From: Coptis chinensis | Lineage: Eukaryota > Streptophyta > Magnoliopsida > Ranunculales > Ranunculaceae | Length of the DNA stretch: 64,000 nucleotides | Reading direction: 5' to 3' | NCBI GenBank assembly: GCA_015680905.1 | Contig: CM027378.1 | Span: forward strand, 43,311,001-43,375,000 | Shown here: positions 42,324-53,351 of the stretch, piece by piece | Layout: every line of letters starts with the position of its first letter | Numbering within the stretch: position 1 is the first letter of the stretch | Translations under genes and position numbers: made by a program | Notes under the pieces: generated by a model | Database searches by the model: none | The model's input: only the letters and a program-made list of their open reading frames with translations | Told to the model about the DNA's origin: nothing

Positions 42324-42986
42324 ATCCACCTAGTAAACAAATTACTTCAGAAGACAAAAGCGTTTGACACCTTCATTTTCAGACTTGAAACAGTCCTACA
42401 CACACCCATGAATGAGTTTTGTGCTAAAACCACATCCTCATTGTTTACATGTTTGTCCTTCTACAACTTATCCATATCCACCATATTCTCCACAACCATT
42501 CACTTTTCCACACTTATTTACTAGAACACCCACTCCTTCAAAATGAAAAAGAAGGTGCATGCTAGGTTAATAGGGTTATCCGAGGGTTTCATTTCCTAGG
42601 TTGCGTTAGGAAATTTCACTTGATTGTTTTGGATATATTTTCGTGATATTTATTTATGGAATGATCTACAACTATTTAGGTTGTTGATAATGATAAACTG
42701 CATGTTCATACATATGTTTAGATAAAGTCTCGAGTATCTGACTATAAACGACTCAACTTTTGTGTTTGGTGCATTTCCTTTCATTTCCATATATTGGTGA
42801 GTGCACCATTAAGTTAACCGGGCCCTCCCTACGGAGTGTGTGGCTGTAAGTATCGGATCCTAAGTCCACATTTAACATAATTCACGTTTTCGACTCTTGC
42901 ATGTTTTTCTCGGATTTTTGAGTCATGTTTCTCTATGGGGTGAATTATGTCTTTCTTGCTCATTGTTTTTTCTTATAAAAGTAAAA

Positions 42987-43028
<42 letters not shown>

Positions 43029-43120
43029 TAATAAACATAGTAATCTAGGAAATCTCGGGAATCTGACTTTAAAAGACCCACTGTTAAAAAACAAATTTTC
43101 AAAACTTTGTTGTAAAAAAT
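42324..43120 (+). other. Conserved non-coding stretch replacing pol (element B)
   Basis: Co-linear with 33191-34010 of element A. An (AT)n run at about 42994-43024 is expanded relative to A. Confidence 0.7.
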
Positions 43121-43136
43121 TTGTTTGGGGGTGGGG
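43121..43136 (+). promoter_or_regulatory. PPT-like sequence 1, element B
   Basis: TTGTTTGGGGGTGGGG, identical to 34011-34026 in element A; lies about 700 bp upstream of cassette 1. Confidence 0.45.
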
Positions 43137-43833
43137 TGTTCGTGTTTCCGTCCTAAAATGTTTTATGTCCCATTAGAATTGCTTAGGCCGTTTAATTGTA
43201 GTCCGATTCGGGTTGACATAATCTATGAATTTAGAGTTCAGTCGTTCGCATAACGTACGTCATGCACGCACTTTGAGGTGTTTTCCACTATCTTATATGT
43301 CATCCACGGTCGGAATAGAGTGTTTTATAGATCATTGGATTGGAAATTCTCTCCTGATCATTTCCATATCTCATTCGCAAAAATCGGACCGGTAACGAAG
43401 CGGCAATTTTGATTTGAAGTTTCGCGAAAAAATCGAAAAATTCACAAATTTCGATTTGGGCTTGGGCCCAACCAGCCCTCCAATCGACAAATAAGACTCC
43501 GCCCTTACCTTCACCATCAGTTCATCGTTTTTTTTACAAACTGCCATTAACAAAGCTTTAAACAAAACCTAAAAAAATAAAAAAATAAAAAATAAAAAGA
43601 AAACCTAATTAACCCACGCCCACAATCAAGACCCAACCCAAATCGACTCCAACTGCACCGCCCCACAACCTCCACCAATTTACATCAACAAAAACCACCG
43701 GAAAATCAAAATAAAATAAAAATTTTGGTGCTGCCGCGCCACCACACCACCACCACCATCGTTCTTTTTAGTGAGGTGTCCCTCATTGCTTCCCCCTACC
43801 TTCTACAAACCTCAAACCATATTCAAACTTCCA

Positions 43834-44967
43834 ATGGCTCAACAACGCCGAATTTTACCAGAACAGGCTTTTACTGGCGACCACTTCGCGCCGTTTTACG
43901 GTGACGAAATGATTAGTAGAGACTGGAATAGCTTGTGGTACTCAACTGAAGCCTATTACCACGAAAACTTAGTCGACGGTCTACAATCACGGGGAGTTGG
44001 AAGGGACTAGGATTTTTGTTGTGGTGGCGAAGAGGAGGAAGGAAGTGACTACTGGGTTGTTGGCTGAGATTCTAGGCATTCCGCCTAGAATCCATCTGGA
44101 TGTCACGTTAGAGGAATCCCAATATAATGGGGTAGAGCCATTGATGAACGTGGATAGCTGAGAAGGGAACTACAATGCGAGATCGCATTGTGTTCACTAG
44201 GCATCCCTAAGGACCAACCAGCTGGCTGCAGCTCAGTGGATTGGTCGGAACGTTCTGGGGAAGGAGAAGGTCAGCGACATCGGCCTGAACTGCCTCCACA
44301 TCTTATGGATACTCCGGGAGTAGAAGTACCAGATTCAGATATCTTGGAGTTTTACTTAGCATGATTAGGGGGAGTAGGGAAGTCCGTTGCACCTCTCCCT
44401 GTGTTGATAACCAAGATCATGCTGAAGTTGAGAGCAGCTCAGGCATCTGATAGGTCTTACATCACCCTACACCGAAACCCTCGCATCTATAAGGAGTGTG
44501 TCCAATGGGTTTGGAGGCTGCCTGAGGATAGAGAAGAAGACTCGGAGGATGGTGGAAACGAGAATGCCTCGGATGATGAGGAGGATTTGACTTGTTTTGA
44601 TGCGGATGCCTTGGAGAGGTGTTGGTCAGACGCAGAAGGCATGGCTGTGATTCATCGTGGCATGCGTTCGCTCAACACTATCTGCGAAGACCTCCGGACT
44701 CGACAGGCAACTATCCATCATAACTTTGAGATCCGTACCAAAAGAGAGGATGAGAGGTGGGAACAGATGAGGGCCGAGCTAGAAGCTCAGCGCCAGTTCC
44801 GGGCTGACATGCTTGCACGATTCCCACCTCACGGGGATTCTCCTTCTAGGACACACCCATCGAGGCACGAAAGCGTCGCCGCCGAAGGATCGGATGGTGC
44901 CGCCCATCGAGCTCGCGAGCCATCTCCGACCGTGTGCCCTCACCGCTACCAAGACAGGAGTGATTAG
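43834..44967 (+). pseudogene. Athila ORF-1/env-like cassette 1, element B
   Basis: The frame starting MAQQRRILPEQAFTGDHFAP (43834) covers 59 codons to 44010. The domain continues in another frame with LLAEILGIPPRIHLDVTLEE (about 44056-44115). After more breaks, the 188-codon frame 44401-44967 encodes LITKIMLKLRAAQ, an acidic stretch (EDREEDSEDGGNEN), a helical RTKREDERWEQMRAELEAQR segment likely to form a coiled coil, and an Arg/Ser/Pro-rich tail. The position between protease and 3' LTR and the sequence type fit the Athila ORF-1/env-like family, whose function is unproven. No signal peptide or transmembrane segment is seen, so an envelope role is not supported. Absent from element A. Confidence 0.55.
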
Positions 44968-45147
44968 GGATAGTATTGTTTGATGCTCTATTTTTATTTG
45001 TAGTTTCATTATTGTCATTTATTTTCATGTAAGTTTTATTTCCGTAATTTGAATTTTGTAGTGAAATGTACTTCGAATGAAAATTTTAATATAATGTGGT
45101 TATTTTCATTATGCGTGGTTGTTTAATCTTGATCCCACCTTTCCAAA

Positions 45148-45162
45148 TTGTTTGGGGGTGGT
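45148..45162 (+). promoter_or_regulatory. PPT-like sequence 2, element B
   Basis: TTGTTTGGGGGTGGT, between the two env-like cassettes. Confidence 0.45.
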
Positions 45163-45589
45163 TTTATCTATTCCAAAGATTTTTTATATGACCCTCGCCT
45201 TAGAATTTATTGCAGAGTCAAGGTGAAAATATGGCCGTTTAGGCATATCTATGAATAAGTATCATGGTAGGATGAAATATCGATTAAATAGGTAGATTCT
45301 ATCATAAATTCAACCTAAAAGATACTAGGTTTGTTTTAGAATCAAGAAAATGAGTTGTTTCCGTTTTCGGGTTTGGAAATTTTGGTATTTCCGAAAACTG
45401 CCGTAAAAACCTTTTGGCAACTTCCCGATCCGTTTTAGCAACTTAAAACATATATAAACTTCATACATTCTACACTCACAACTCACAATACACCTAACCT
45501 CCATCACTCACCGTTCACTCCCACGAATCCCACGTTTCGTCTCATTTTCCGAGTTTCAACAACTCCGAAGCGCTCCTTCTACAGAGCCT

Positions 45590-45706
45590 TTCAGCTCTGC
45601 AATTTTTGAGTTTTTTGTCGAGCGCGCACTCCGCCTTCAAGTTGAGTGCGACCCGCTCAAACACTGGATTTCCAAATCTTCAGAGCGCACTCGCGCCCTA
45701 ACTTCC
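45590..45706 (+). other. GC-rich leader-like stretch before cassette 2
   Basis: GAGCGCGCACTCCGCC and GAGCGCACTCGCGCCC type motifs resemble the variable GC-rich part of the 5' leaders (39095, 55020, 58975), but lie in the 3' half of the element just before an ORF. Confidence 0.5.
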
Positions 45707-46700
45707 GTGGACCAGAAAAATTCCAGTTTTATGCGGGTAGTTTCCGGATTATTCGCAGCTATTCCAGAGCATAATTTTGAGATGACATCTCCAACATTGA
45801 TACCAGAACAGTCTTTCAAAGATTTGTTCCAAAGCACTACTTATGGTGCTTGGTTTGGTGAAGCGATCACATACGTTGGCTGGGAGCCGCTTATGGTAAG
45901 ACCTGATGCACTTTATTCTCCAACACTAGCATCTTATTTTTACGATAACGCATTTTTCTTTGAAAGACCGGATGGAGAACAAGTGTTCTCCATCAACATT
46001 GATAATGAACCAATGGAAATTACCGTGTTCTTGCTAGCATTTGTTCTTGGACTTGCTATGCCCGGCTGAAATACAAGACCCATGGTGTTATTGGGTAGAT
46101 AATATGTATGTCTACACTTATGAGTTTTTGCATGAGTCGTATGGGGCGGGCATTTTCCGTATCGAGGAACAAGGGGGAATATAACGTCACCTTTGGTAGC
46201 CCTCCATGAACATAGGAACTGTTATGTTTTAGATCATGCTAAACATTTTAGGGGAATGGCTTTTTTCTTACGAATGATGCCACTTGCGCGTCTTCCTTGC
46301 TTTAGCCACGGGACGTATGTGTCATGACCTTCCCGAACCTTGATGTCTAGTTTAGCTCGATCCCATAGCATGAGGCATAAGTACCTTCTTATGCCTGTTC
46401 TAATTTCCCGTATTATGCTATGTTTCTTTCCTATTTTTTGTACACGTTTCACGGATTGGATTACGGTCAACAATGTACGACCCACCAATAGTATTATTCG
46501 ATCTTTTCGTGCAATGACTTGGCAAGGGTGGAGGATACAACCTCATCAGGTTGCACCCTACACCCCGTCAGACCAAGTGGCTCTTAATAGGTTAGCAATA
46601 ATAGATGATAAATGGCGGGAAGCCTAGCAAATTATCATGGCATGGAAGGACACAAAGGAACCTCACTTCTTTATAGAAGAAGAGGATGAGGAAGATGATG
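45707..46700 (+). pseudogene. Athila ORF-1/env-like cassette 2, element B
   Basis: The frame 45707-46069 reads FMRVVSGLFAAIPEHNFEMT, LFQSTTYGAW, ITYVGWEPLMVRPDALYSPT and LASYFYDNAFFF. After a frameshift at about 46066 come further blocks: YVYTYEFLHESYGAGIFRIE (about 46108-46165), LMPVLISRIMLCFFPIFC (about 46388) and an acidic EEEDEEDDE end near 46677-46704. Element A keeps only the beginning. This differs from cassette 1 but shares an L-PEQ-F-type opening (ILPEQAF in cassette 1, LIPEQSF here), so the two may be ancient duplicates. Family call as for cassette 1; function unknown. Confidence 0.58.
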
Positions 46701-46936
46701 AGTAATGCGGGAGATAAGGTAAGTTTTCATTCTAGTTAGTGTCTGCTTATGTCCCAAGCAATTTCATTCTTGTTAACCCCATAATGGGTAGAACTCGTAT
46801 AGAGTTGCGTCAGTTTTTATTTTCTATATTAGTACGTTCTAACTTTGTTTTTGGAGATGTTCCTGAATTTCACACGTTTCAATGGTATTTTTCCTACCCT
46901 TTTTATTTACAATACTTTGAGGATAAAGCATGCTTC

Positions 46937-46947
46937 TTGTTTGGGGG
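46937..46947 (+). promoter_or_regulatory. PPT-like sequence 3, element B
   Basis: TTGTTTGGGGG preceded by TTTGAGGATAAAGCATGC, matching 34621-34652 in element A. Confidence 0.45.
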
Positions 46948-48510
46948 ATAGAAACACGTGTAATTAAGGCATCTGTTAGGATATAGATATGTATAATATG
47001 CATTTGTTTTCTAGTTAAAATTTCAAAAAATTCAAAAATATAAATAAATAAGTTATGCTATACACTTAGGAATAGTGGTATTGTTTTCTTTCTCTATGCT
47101 CTTAATAATCTAGAAGTCTCATGTAGATTTTGCATTAGAATAATTTTTAGAAACTTAGGTTAATATATAGGTAATAATCTTTGCATCTATCTATAAATAT
47201 ATTACATGAGTATTGATGATTGTTAGCAGTAAGTTTCTGAAATCTAGGCTAGAGTACTTATTCTACAAATCCTGTGAGAATATAGCCTAAAGCCTTATAT
47301 GAGCGAAACATTTGAGAAATGACACAAGGGAGAAGTAAATCCGGATAGAGAAATCACACGTCCACTTGCTTGATCACTATGCCATATCCTAAGCGAGAAT
47401 TTAGGCCCTCTTTGGATCGATATAGCCAGAAATTCAAACCTATGAATTATTTTCCGCTAGTCGCCCCTCTGAGCCTTTCTTTAGCCTTTCATAAACCACA
47501 ATTCCTTTACCCTGTTACAAAAACAAAACAAAATAAAAAATTCAACTTACCCAATCTAGAATAAGTCTGAGAATAGAATGAGTGAAGAAAGAAGAAGAGA
47601 AAAACCTATGTAAACAAAAGTTAGTTAATTGCTTGAAAAATAAAGAAAAGAAGTTTCCATCCAAAGAAAAGAAAAATAAAATAGAAATAAAATAGAAACT
47701 CCAAAAAAATAGAATAAAAGGAGTCAAAAGCCAAAGAAAAGAAAAAGAAAATATGGCTAAGGATGGAAACAAAGTATAGAAGCAAAAGAAAATAACAAGG
47801 TTTTCTCTTAGTTACATAATATGAAAACTCTATTATCTCAGACTTGTCCTTTTTGAATATCCATTTCTTTCCTTCTTAAACCATCTCCTAATCCCCGTAA
47901 CACCTAATAAAGACCTCTAGCTCAATTAGGAATAGGTTAGTGTGATAGTAAGTGGCAGATGTGTTTGATCGACTCCAGCTTCCTTGTCGTCATTGAGATT
48001 GTAAGGTAAAGTGTGCCCACTGCACACTGGAGTAGCGGAACTTGAGTGGAAAAATCAGAGTGTTGTATCTTGACTATTATTGTGAGAACCTACTTAAGGA
48101 CGCTATTCCGAGTTTCAGAAATGAACTTGCTAGGCATTTCATAGTATTACTCATTGTATATATGTTTATTGTAGATGATTGATTATTATGCATATATTAG
48201 CTTAGGTTTCAACTTGATTACTCTATATGCATTGCTAGTGAGATGAATAGTTAATTTAGAGCATGAATAAGGAAACAATAGTTTTATTTCTTAGTCGTTG
48301 TAGTATAGATGAAGTTTGTGAGTACCTTCAATCGAAAACTCTCACGAGGCTATAACTTCGCCTACTAGGGAATTCCTAGTGGTTTAAAGGCCTTGTTGCA
48401 TATGGTCAATGCAATCGCAGCTCAAAAACGAACGAGTAGATAAAACTCCATTTTTGGTCACTTATTCTAATTTCTCATCTTTGCTTGAGGACAAGCAAAA
48501 TGCTGTTTTT
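46948..48510 (+). other. Long 3' untranslated region, element B
   Basis: About 1.56 kb without plus-strand ORF, closely matching element A. Ends with the hairpin TTGCTTGAGGACAAGCAA (48481-48498) before the polypurine tract. Confidence 0.7.
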
Positions 48511-48519
48511 GGGGTGGTT
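48511..48519 (+). other. Polypurine tract, element B
   Basis: GGGGTGGTT directly before the LTR; the LTR first bases are TAATAAGAG instead of TGATAAGAG. Confidence 0.7.
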
Positions 48520-49005
48520 TAATAAGAGCCCAAAACTGTAGTTTTAACCCCTGTAATGATCATACTTTTAGACCAATTATGTGAGTAATAATTAATAGTT
48601 AACACGATTCGTGTTTTATGCATTTCAGGTTTCAAAGTCTATTATGTGCAGAAATGTGCCACTTTTGCTAGATAAAGGAGCAAAGGTCGGTTACTAAGTA
48701 GTTCTGTGATTAAAGGCCAAGATTCAAGAAGACAAAGCCTTCCTAAAGCCCGGTCAAAAGCTGAAAAGTCGACACGGGCAGAAATAACACATAAGTCAGC
48801 AGAACTTCCAAAGGCCGTATCTTTGGACTCAAACCTCGGAATGGGGCCTACCTTATTTCAAAACGACCAACTCGGAAAGGTCTTTCCAATGGTCTAATCC
48901 CTGACCCAATCAGAGGAGCAAAAGTGGACGAAAAGTCTGTTGAAGCCAACTGCAGCTGAAGAGGCCTTTTTGGACTGAAAGAATTGGGTTTTGGGCCTAA
49001 TTCTC
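48520..49005 (+). repeat. Truncated 3' LTR of element B (U3 side)
   Basis: First ~486 bp of an LTR, stopping before the TATA box. It is directly joined to an inverted LTR start (49006-49399), forming a large fold-back. Confidence 0.88.
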
Positions 49006-49399
49006 TGATTGGGTCAAGTCTTGGACCATTAGAAATCTCTTTCCGAGCCGGTCGTTTTGACATAAGGTAGGCCCCATTCCGAGGTCTGAGTCCAAAGATA
49101 CGACCTTGAAGTTCTAACGACTTGTTGTCTTTGTTTTGCCCGCGTCGACTTTTCAGCTTTTGATCGGGCTTTAGAAAGGCTTTGTCTTCTTCAATATTGG
49201 CCTTTAGTCACGGAACTCCTTAGTAACCAACCTTTGCTCCTTTATCTCGCTAAAGTGGCACATTTCTGCACATAATTGACTTTGAAGCCTGAAATGCATA
49301 AAAATACGTAATCAGTGTTAACTCTTAATTATTACTCACATAATTGGTCTAAAAGTATGACTGTTACAGGGTTAAAACTACAGTTTTGGGCTCTTATCA
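49006..49399 (-). repeat. 5' portion of the minus-strand solo LTR (right half)
   Basis: Inverse complement of LTR positions 1-394, ending ..GGGCTCTTATCA at 49399. The next bases GTGAG (49400-49404) nearly duplicate GCGAG at 28347-28351. Confidence 0.72.
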
Positions 49400-49404
49400 G
49401 TGAG

Positions 49405-49629
49405 GCAATCGAAGAAGGAAAAGATGGAATTGGAGAAGTATGTCATCGAGCTCCAAGTGCAAAACGAGTCGAGCCGAGTTGAGCTCGAGCTATTAGTAGC
49501 ACTGGACAAGTCGAGCTTCAGCTTCAATGTTAAGCTCGAAGTCTAATTTGAGTCAAGCTTCTGCATGTGTGAGTCAAGCTTCAGTATAGCAAAACTCGAC
49601 TAGGGTACTCGGGTAGCTCGATGACCAGC
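49405..49629. other. No gene seen
   Basis: Rich in GAGCTCGAGC/TCGAGCTT-like words; no coding block recognised. Confidence 0.4.
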
Positions 49630-49635
49630 CCTATG

Positions 49636-49866
49636 AATATTCTTTGTTCATACCACAATTGGACTATGAACAATGATTGTTCATAGTCATGGCTATGAAC
49701 ATTCTTTGTTCATATTCCAAATGGACTATGAACAGTGATTGTTCTTGTTTGATGAAGCTATGAACACTCATTGTTCATAGCTCATAGCTATGAACAATGA
49801 GTGTTCATAGTCCATACTGTACGTACTATGAACATTGAATGAACAATCAATGTTCATAGTCATGAA
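49636..49866. repeat. Palindrome array P7, about 7 units
   Basis: TATGAACA..TGTTCATA units with CACAATTGGAC and GTCATGGC-type spacers, closest to arrays P4 and P6. One unit is fused (TGAATGAACAATCA). Confidence 0.87.
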
Positions 49867-50667
49867 CTATCGCCATACGAGGCAATAATTCATAAAATAT
49901 CGATATCGGTTTGCTAAAAAACCGGCATATATCGTCATATTTCGCGGCAGTGCAGGACTATAACATAATTTATGTCATACGTCAAAGTTATGTCACTCCC
50001 TGTGACATAATACATTGACTTTTCATATTCGGAACTCTACTGCATGCCGAACAGACACATTGGTACGTGTATGGCACCAACAGTGTCATACCCCAAACTC
50101 CAATCTCACATTTGGCTTTGTTCGACTCTTTAGCGCGGAACAGAAGAATTTCAACATATGTGATCCACACTGGCAACAGTTTGTATGGTAGTTAAATGGA
50201 AGAGTAACATGTATGATGTATCTGATCAAAACGGTGAGTGGTTCAAACAATTATACCTAGGCTATATGATCCCTGATAATTAATATGTAACCAAATTTGT
50301 TTATCCTCTTTTGTTTGTATTTCGAACTTTTTAATCTTCATTTACTGGACTAAGATCAAGTGCAAACTTTTGGACACTTCGAATGAAATATCAGCAGAGC
50401 ACAACAATTTTGTTCTCCGTTCGGCTCCATAGTACCGAACAGTACGTATAATTTCCACATATGTCAGAAGCAGTGTCATACTCCACTGACATATGTCTGC
50501 CCAACAACAATTACAAGCAAAATTAGTTGCATCCGCTTTATAACCTCCTCTAATAACTTACGCAGTTTAACAACATTAAGGATCTTGAATGAACAAAAAG
50601 AGAAGCAATCCCAAAAAAGAAAAGGGGTAGCCAGGAACTCATCTCAAGTCATTTTGTTCCGTTTTCA
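49867..50667. other. No gene recognised
   Basis: Contains ATATCG-type short repeats (49890-49945) and repeated AGTGTCATAC phrases (about 50080 and 50470). Nothing identifiable. Confidence 0.4.
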
Positions 50668-51315
50668 ATGCACCAACAGTGCGTTTCTTTATATTATCCT
50701 GAACCAGAAAAGAGAAAATTCACTTCGTTTCTGAGCTTTGATCTTGATTTTCAAATAATCATGGTGAGAAATTCGGAAATCAAGGATCTCCATTGTGCTT
50801 TCCCTCTGGGTGATGGTAATCAGATTGAAGAAAATACGAGATGGAAGCGGAGAAATAATGAAACAGCGATCAGTAGCTCTTTTCCGAAACCGGGGTGAAA
50901 AGAGAGAATGCAACGGAAGATGACAAAATCTTGGTGGTGGACTATGGAAAGGATGAGCGAATTTTAAAAGCTTGGCTTTCCGCAGGTAAAATAGGATCTT
51001 TTCAAGAAACAAAGGTAAAATGGTTATCACATCGATCTTCTCACAAGTGATGAGGAGAGTAATAGTGAGACGGAGGAGGACAAAACGAATGCAAAAAAGG
51101 CTAAAGGGAAGGTAGTGGTGGATGATCCTGATACCTTGATGAATCAAGAGGGGGAGTCTGAGGAGGACGAACCATGGGAGGACTGCGAATCTGATACGTT
51201 CCAGTGCACTGAGGATTTACCCCAAGCCAAGATTCTCGAAAAGCTAGGAGAAGGTAGCCGGAGAGTGAAAAGTGGGGGGACTTTTACTATACTCATTACT
51301 AGTTTCGGCTCTTGA
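50668..51315 (+). pseudogene. Unrecognised acidic coding remnant
   Basis: Frames at 50668-50898 and 51115-51315 lie on the plus strand with a broken stretch between that still reads DKILVVDYGKDERILKAWLS (about 50923-50985). The second frame is strongly acidic (NQEGESEEDEPWEDCESD) with a basic end. This could be one gene with frameshifts. I recognise no family. It ends where unit R3 begins. The opposite strand also has an open frame (50689-51147) that looks like its shadow. Confidence 0.25.
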
Positions 51316-51757
51316 GTTCTCGACTCAAGCTCAAAGCCATATTCCTTCTAAACAAAGTACATGGCTGTCCACCTAAGCAAAAAACTGGCCATTAGATTAA
51401 TTGATCCGACACGCTATTTAGAGTACGAAAGTGAGTAAACTGTGGTGAGTAAACCGATCCCTTCCCTATATCTATATTTCTTCGGCCGTTTGAGAGTCAG
51501 TTGACTGTGAATTTGTTCTTTACTTAAATAGTTCAATTTGTTATTTCGGTATATTAGAGGACATCTGATATATTTGAAAATATAACTAAAGACAATCTAG
51601 TGTTCTTAATTGTATTTTATTGTTTTTCACATATATATACTGATGTTTTGAGGCATCCAGCTCCATTGCCTAATTCCACAATTGTCAAGGAAACACAAGC
51701 GGTGCATTACTACGGTCGCGAGGGACATCAGATTTTCAGCAAGAAGGACCCTCGATT
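51296..51757 (+). repeat. Dispersed unit R3 (inverted, partial copy of R1/R2)
   Basis: Inverse complement of about 6620-7060 in R1. The HPAPLPNSTIVKETQ peptide is readable on the plus strand at about 51655-51700, followed by GHQIFSKKDP as in R2. Lacks the remaining half of the unit. Confidence 0.75.
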
Positions 51758-53351
51758 GTGAGAAGTTTGTGAATGGATGTGGCCTTTAATGCTAGGCCGC
51801 CAAGAGGAACAAAGTTGATGGGAAGTGTTTGTGTTGAATGCTGATGCAATGCTAACGGGTGCACCATCTAACTTGATTACACTGATCTAAATGAAGGAAA
51901 CTGTGCCAGCAAACAATCTCATCTAAAGTACTTCCCACATGGTCTACATATAAGTTACTAGGTCAGTAGATCATTTGGTGCCTGCTGTAGCATATCATTC
52001 TATAATTTTGATTGTAATGATTACATGTCCAATTACATACTCCCTATTTTTCTGCATATGTCAGTTAACTAGAACCACTTATCACATCCTAACCTAACAC
52101 GCGCCCAAAATGCCAATCCTAGTTGAAATCGTACATATGAATTCTCTACTCTTAGCATAGTTTAGTTTGTAATATGTTGGTGATGGCAAAATAGATACTC
52201 ATGAGACTAGTCAAAATTGAGTGACCATTTCTTTAGATTAAATCGAAGTCATAAAGCGACCAAGCAAGAGTTAGGCATAAGAGGATCACAGGCATTATCT
52301 TAAGTTATGCGCACATACATGCATTCCTTCAAAATTATACATACATGCCAAAATTCAATTGATAAATTAATTTCGAAAGTAATGTATAATTTGAGGAGTT
52401 CGAGATCCCACAAAAAATTATATGCTAGGTTTTCGGTTTAGGGCCTATTTACAGTTTATAGCAGTATAGCATATAGTCATCAAAATATCTATATTGTACC
52501 CTGATGCCTATTTATTTTTTTTCGATAATCTAGGAAATAATATCTGCAGCGAGTGAACCATCGCTCTCCTGAACAAAGTAAGTAACAATTTCAACAAATT
52601 TCCCCCACCCCTCAAATCAAATCCATGCAATCACTCAAATTTCCCTCCAGTCTCTGACCACGTCAGCAAATTTTCATTTCCTCTTCTCATAATCCCTCTA
52701 TGAAACTTCTCCAATACTCCTCCTGCTGCAGAAAGTCAGAAACCGTCCCTCACTTTTTCGATAAACACAAAACCTCCCTCACACTCCACCGAGCACCACG
52801 TCCGCCACCACCAGCATCTTAGAACCCACCATCTCCACCGTCTAAAGTCACGTTGTTTTGGTAACATGTTTTCTTCTTATATCTTACATATTTTTACCGA
52901 AACTTGTATCACGAAAATTCAATGTGATGCCTATTAACCTGTTAAATACAAATCAAAAACGTTTCACAAGCATGCACTAAGCTGGAATTGATGGTACAAT
53001 TGATAAAATTTTCAAGGTTTTTTGTGATTTGGCCACTAGGGTATGTGTTCAAATTATTAGTAGTTTTGTTGTTGTGATAATGTCTCGGGTATTTCCCCTA
53101 CTATGAAATTGAGAAAAGAGTCACTAGCGTCAAGAATTAAAGTATTTATGGAGAGTTGCTAACTTATGTCTGATTCATGAAGTAATATATCATATTCTTT
53201 CACACCATCAGCTTCTGTCAAAAAACAACATTTTAAATAATGAAGTAGCATACTTAGTGAACTCAAATGGACACATGGCAAAGTTATATAAGCTCCGATC
53301 ACTTCACGGTTTAAATTAATGCAGTGATCCTCTTTAGAAAGACTGACTTAT
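51758..53351. other. No gene seen
   Basis: About 1.6 kb of AT-rich sequence before element C. A CT-rich stretch (52600-52850) looks like a 5' untranslated region in composition, but no ORF follows. The five bases before the LTR are CTTAT. Confidence 0.45.

Larger units (their letters stand above)
38288..49005 (+). mobile_element. Athila-type element B, pol-less, both LTRs truncated
   Basis: Order: LTR 3' part (38288-38948), primer site, leader, gag, protease, non-coding stretch shared with A, two env-like cassettes (43834-44967 and 45707-46700), each preceded by a PPT-like tract, 3' UTR, polypurine tract, LTR 5' part (48520-49005). About 9.6 kb of internal sequence without RT, RNase H or integrase. 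Shared organisation with element A implies a pol-less lineage rather than independent deletions. Confidence 0.85.

Noticed and set aside
43834..46700. True viral envelope gene
   Set aside because: Neither cassette shows a signal peptide, transmembrane anchor or fusion-type hydrophobic segment; only the position resembles env.
49405..49629. Coding gene suggested by GAGCTCGAGC-rich sequence
   Set aside because: All frames are short, and the composition is explained by repeated TCGAGCT words.
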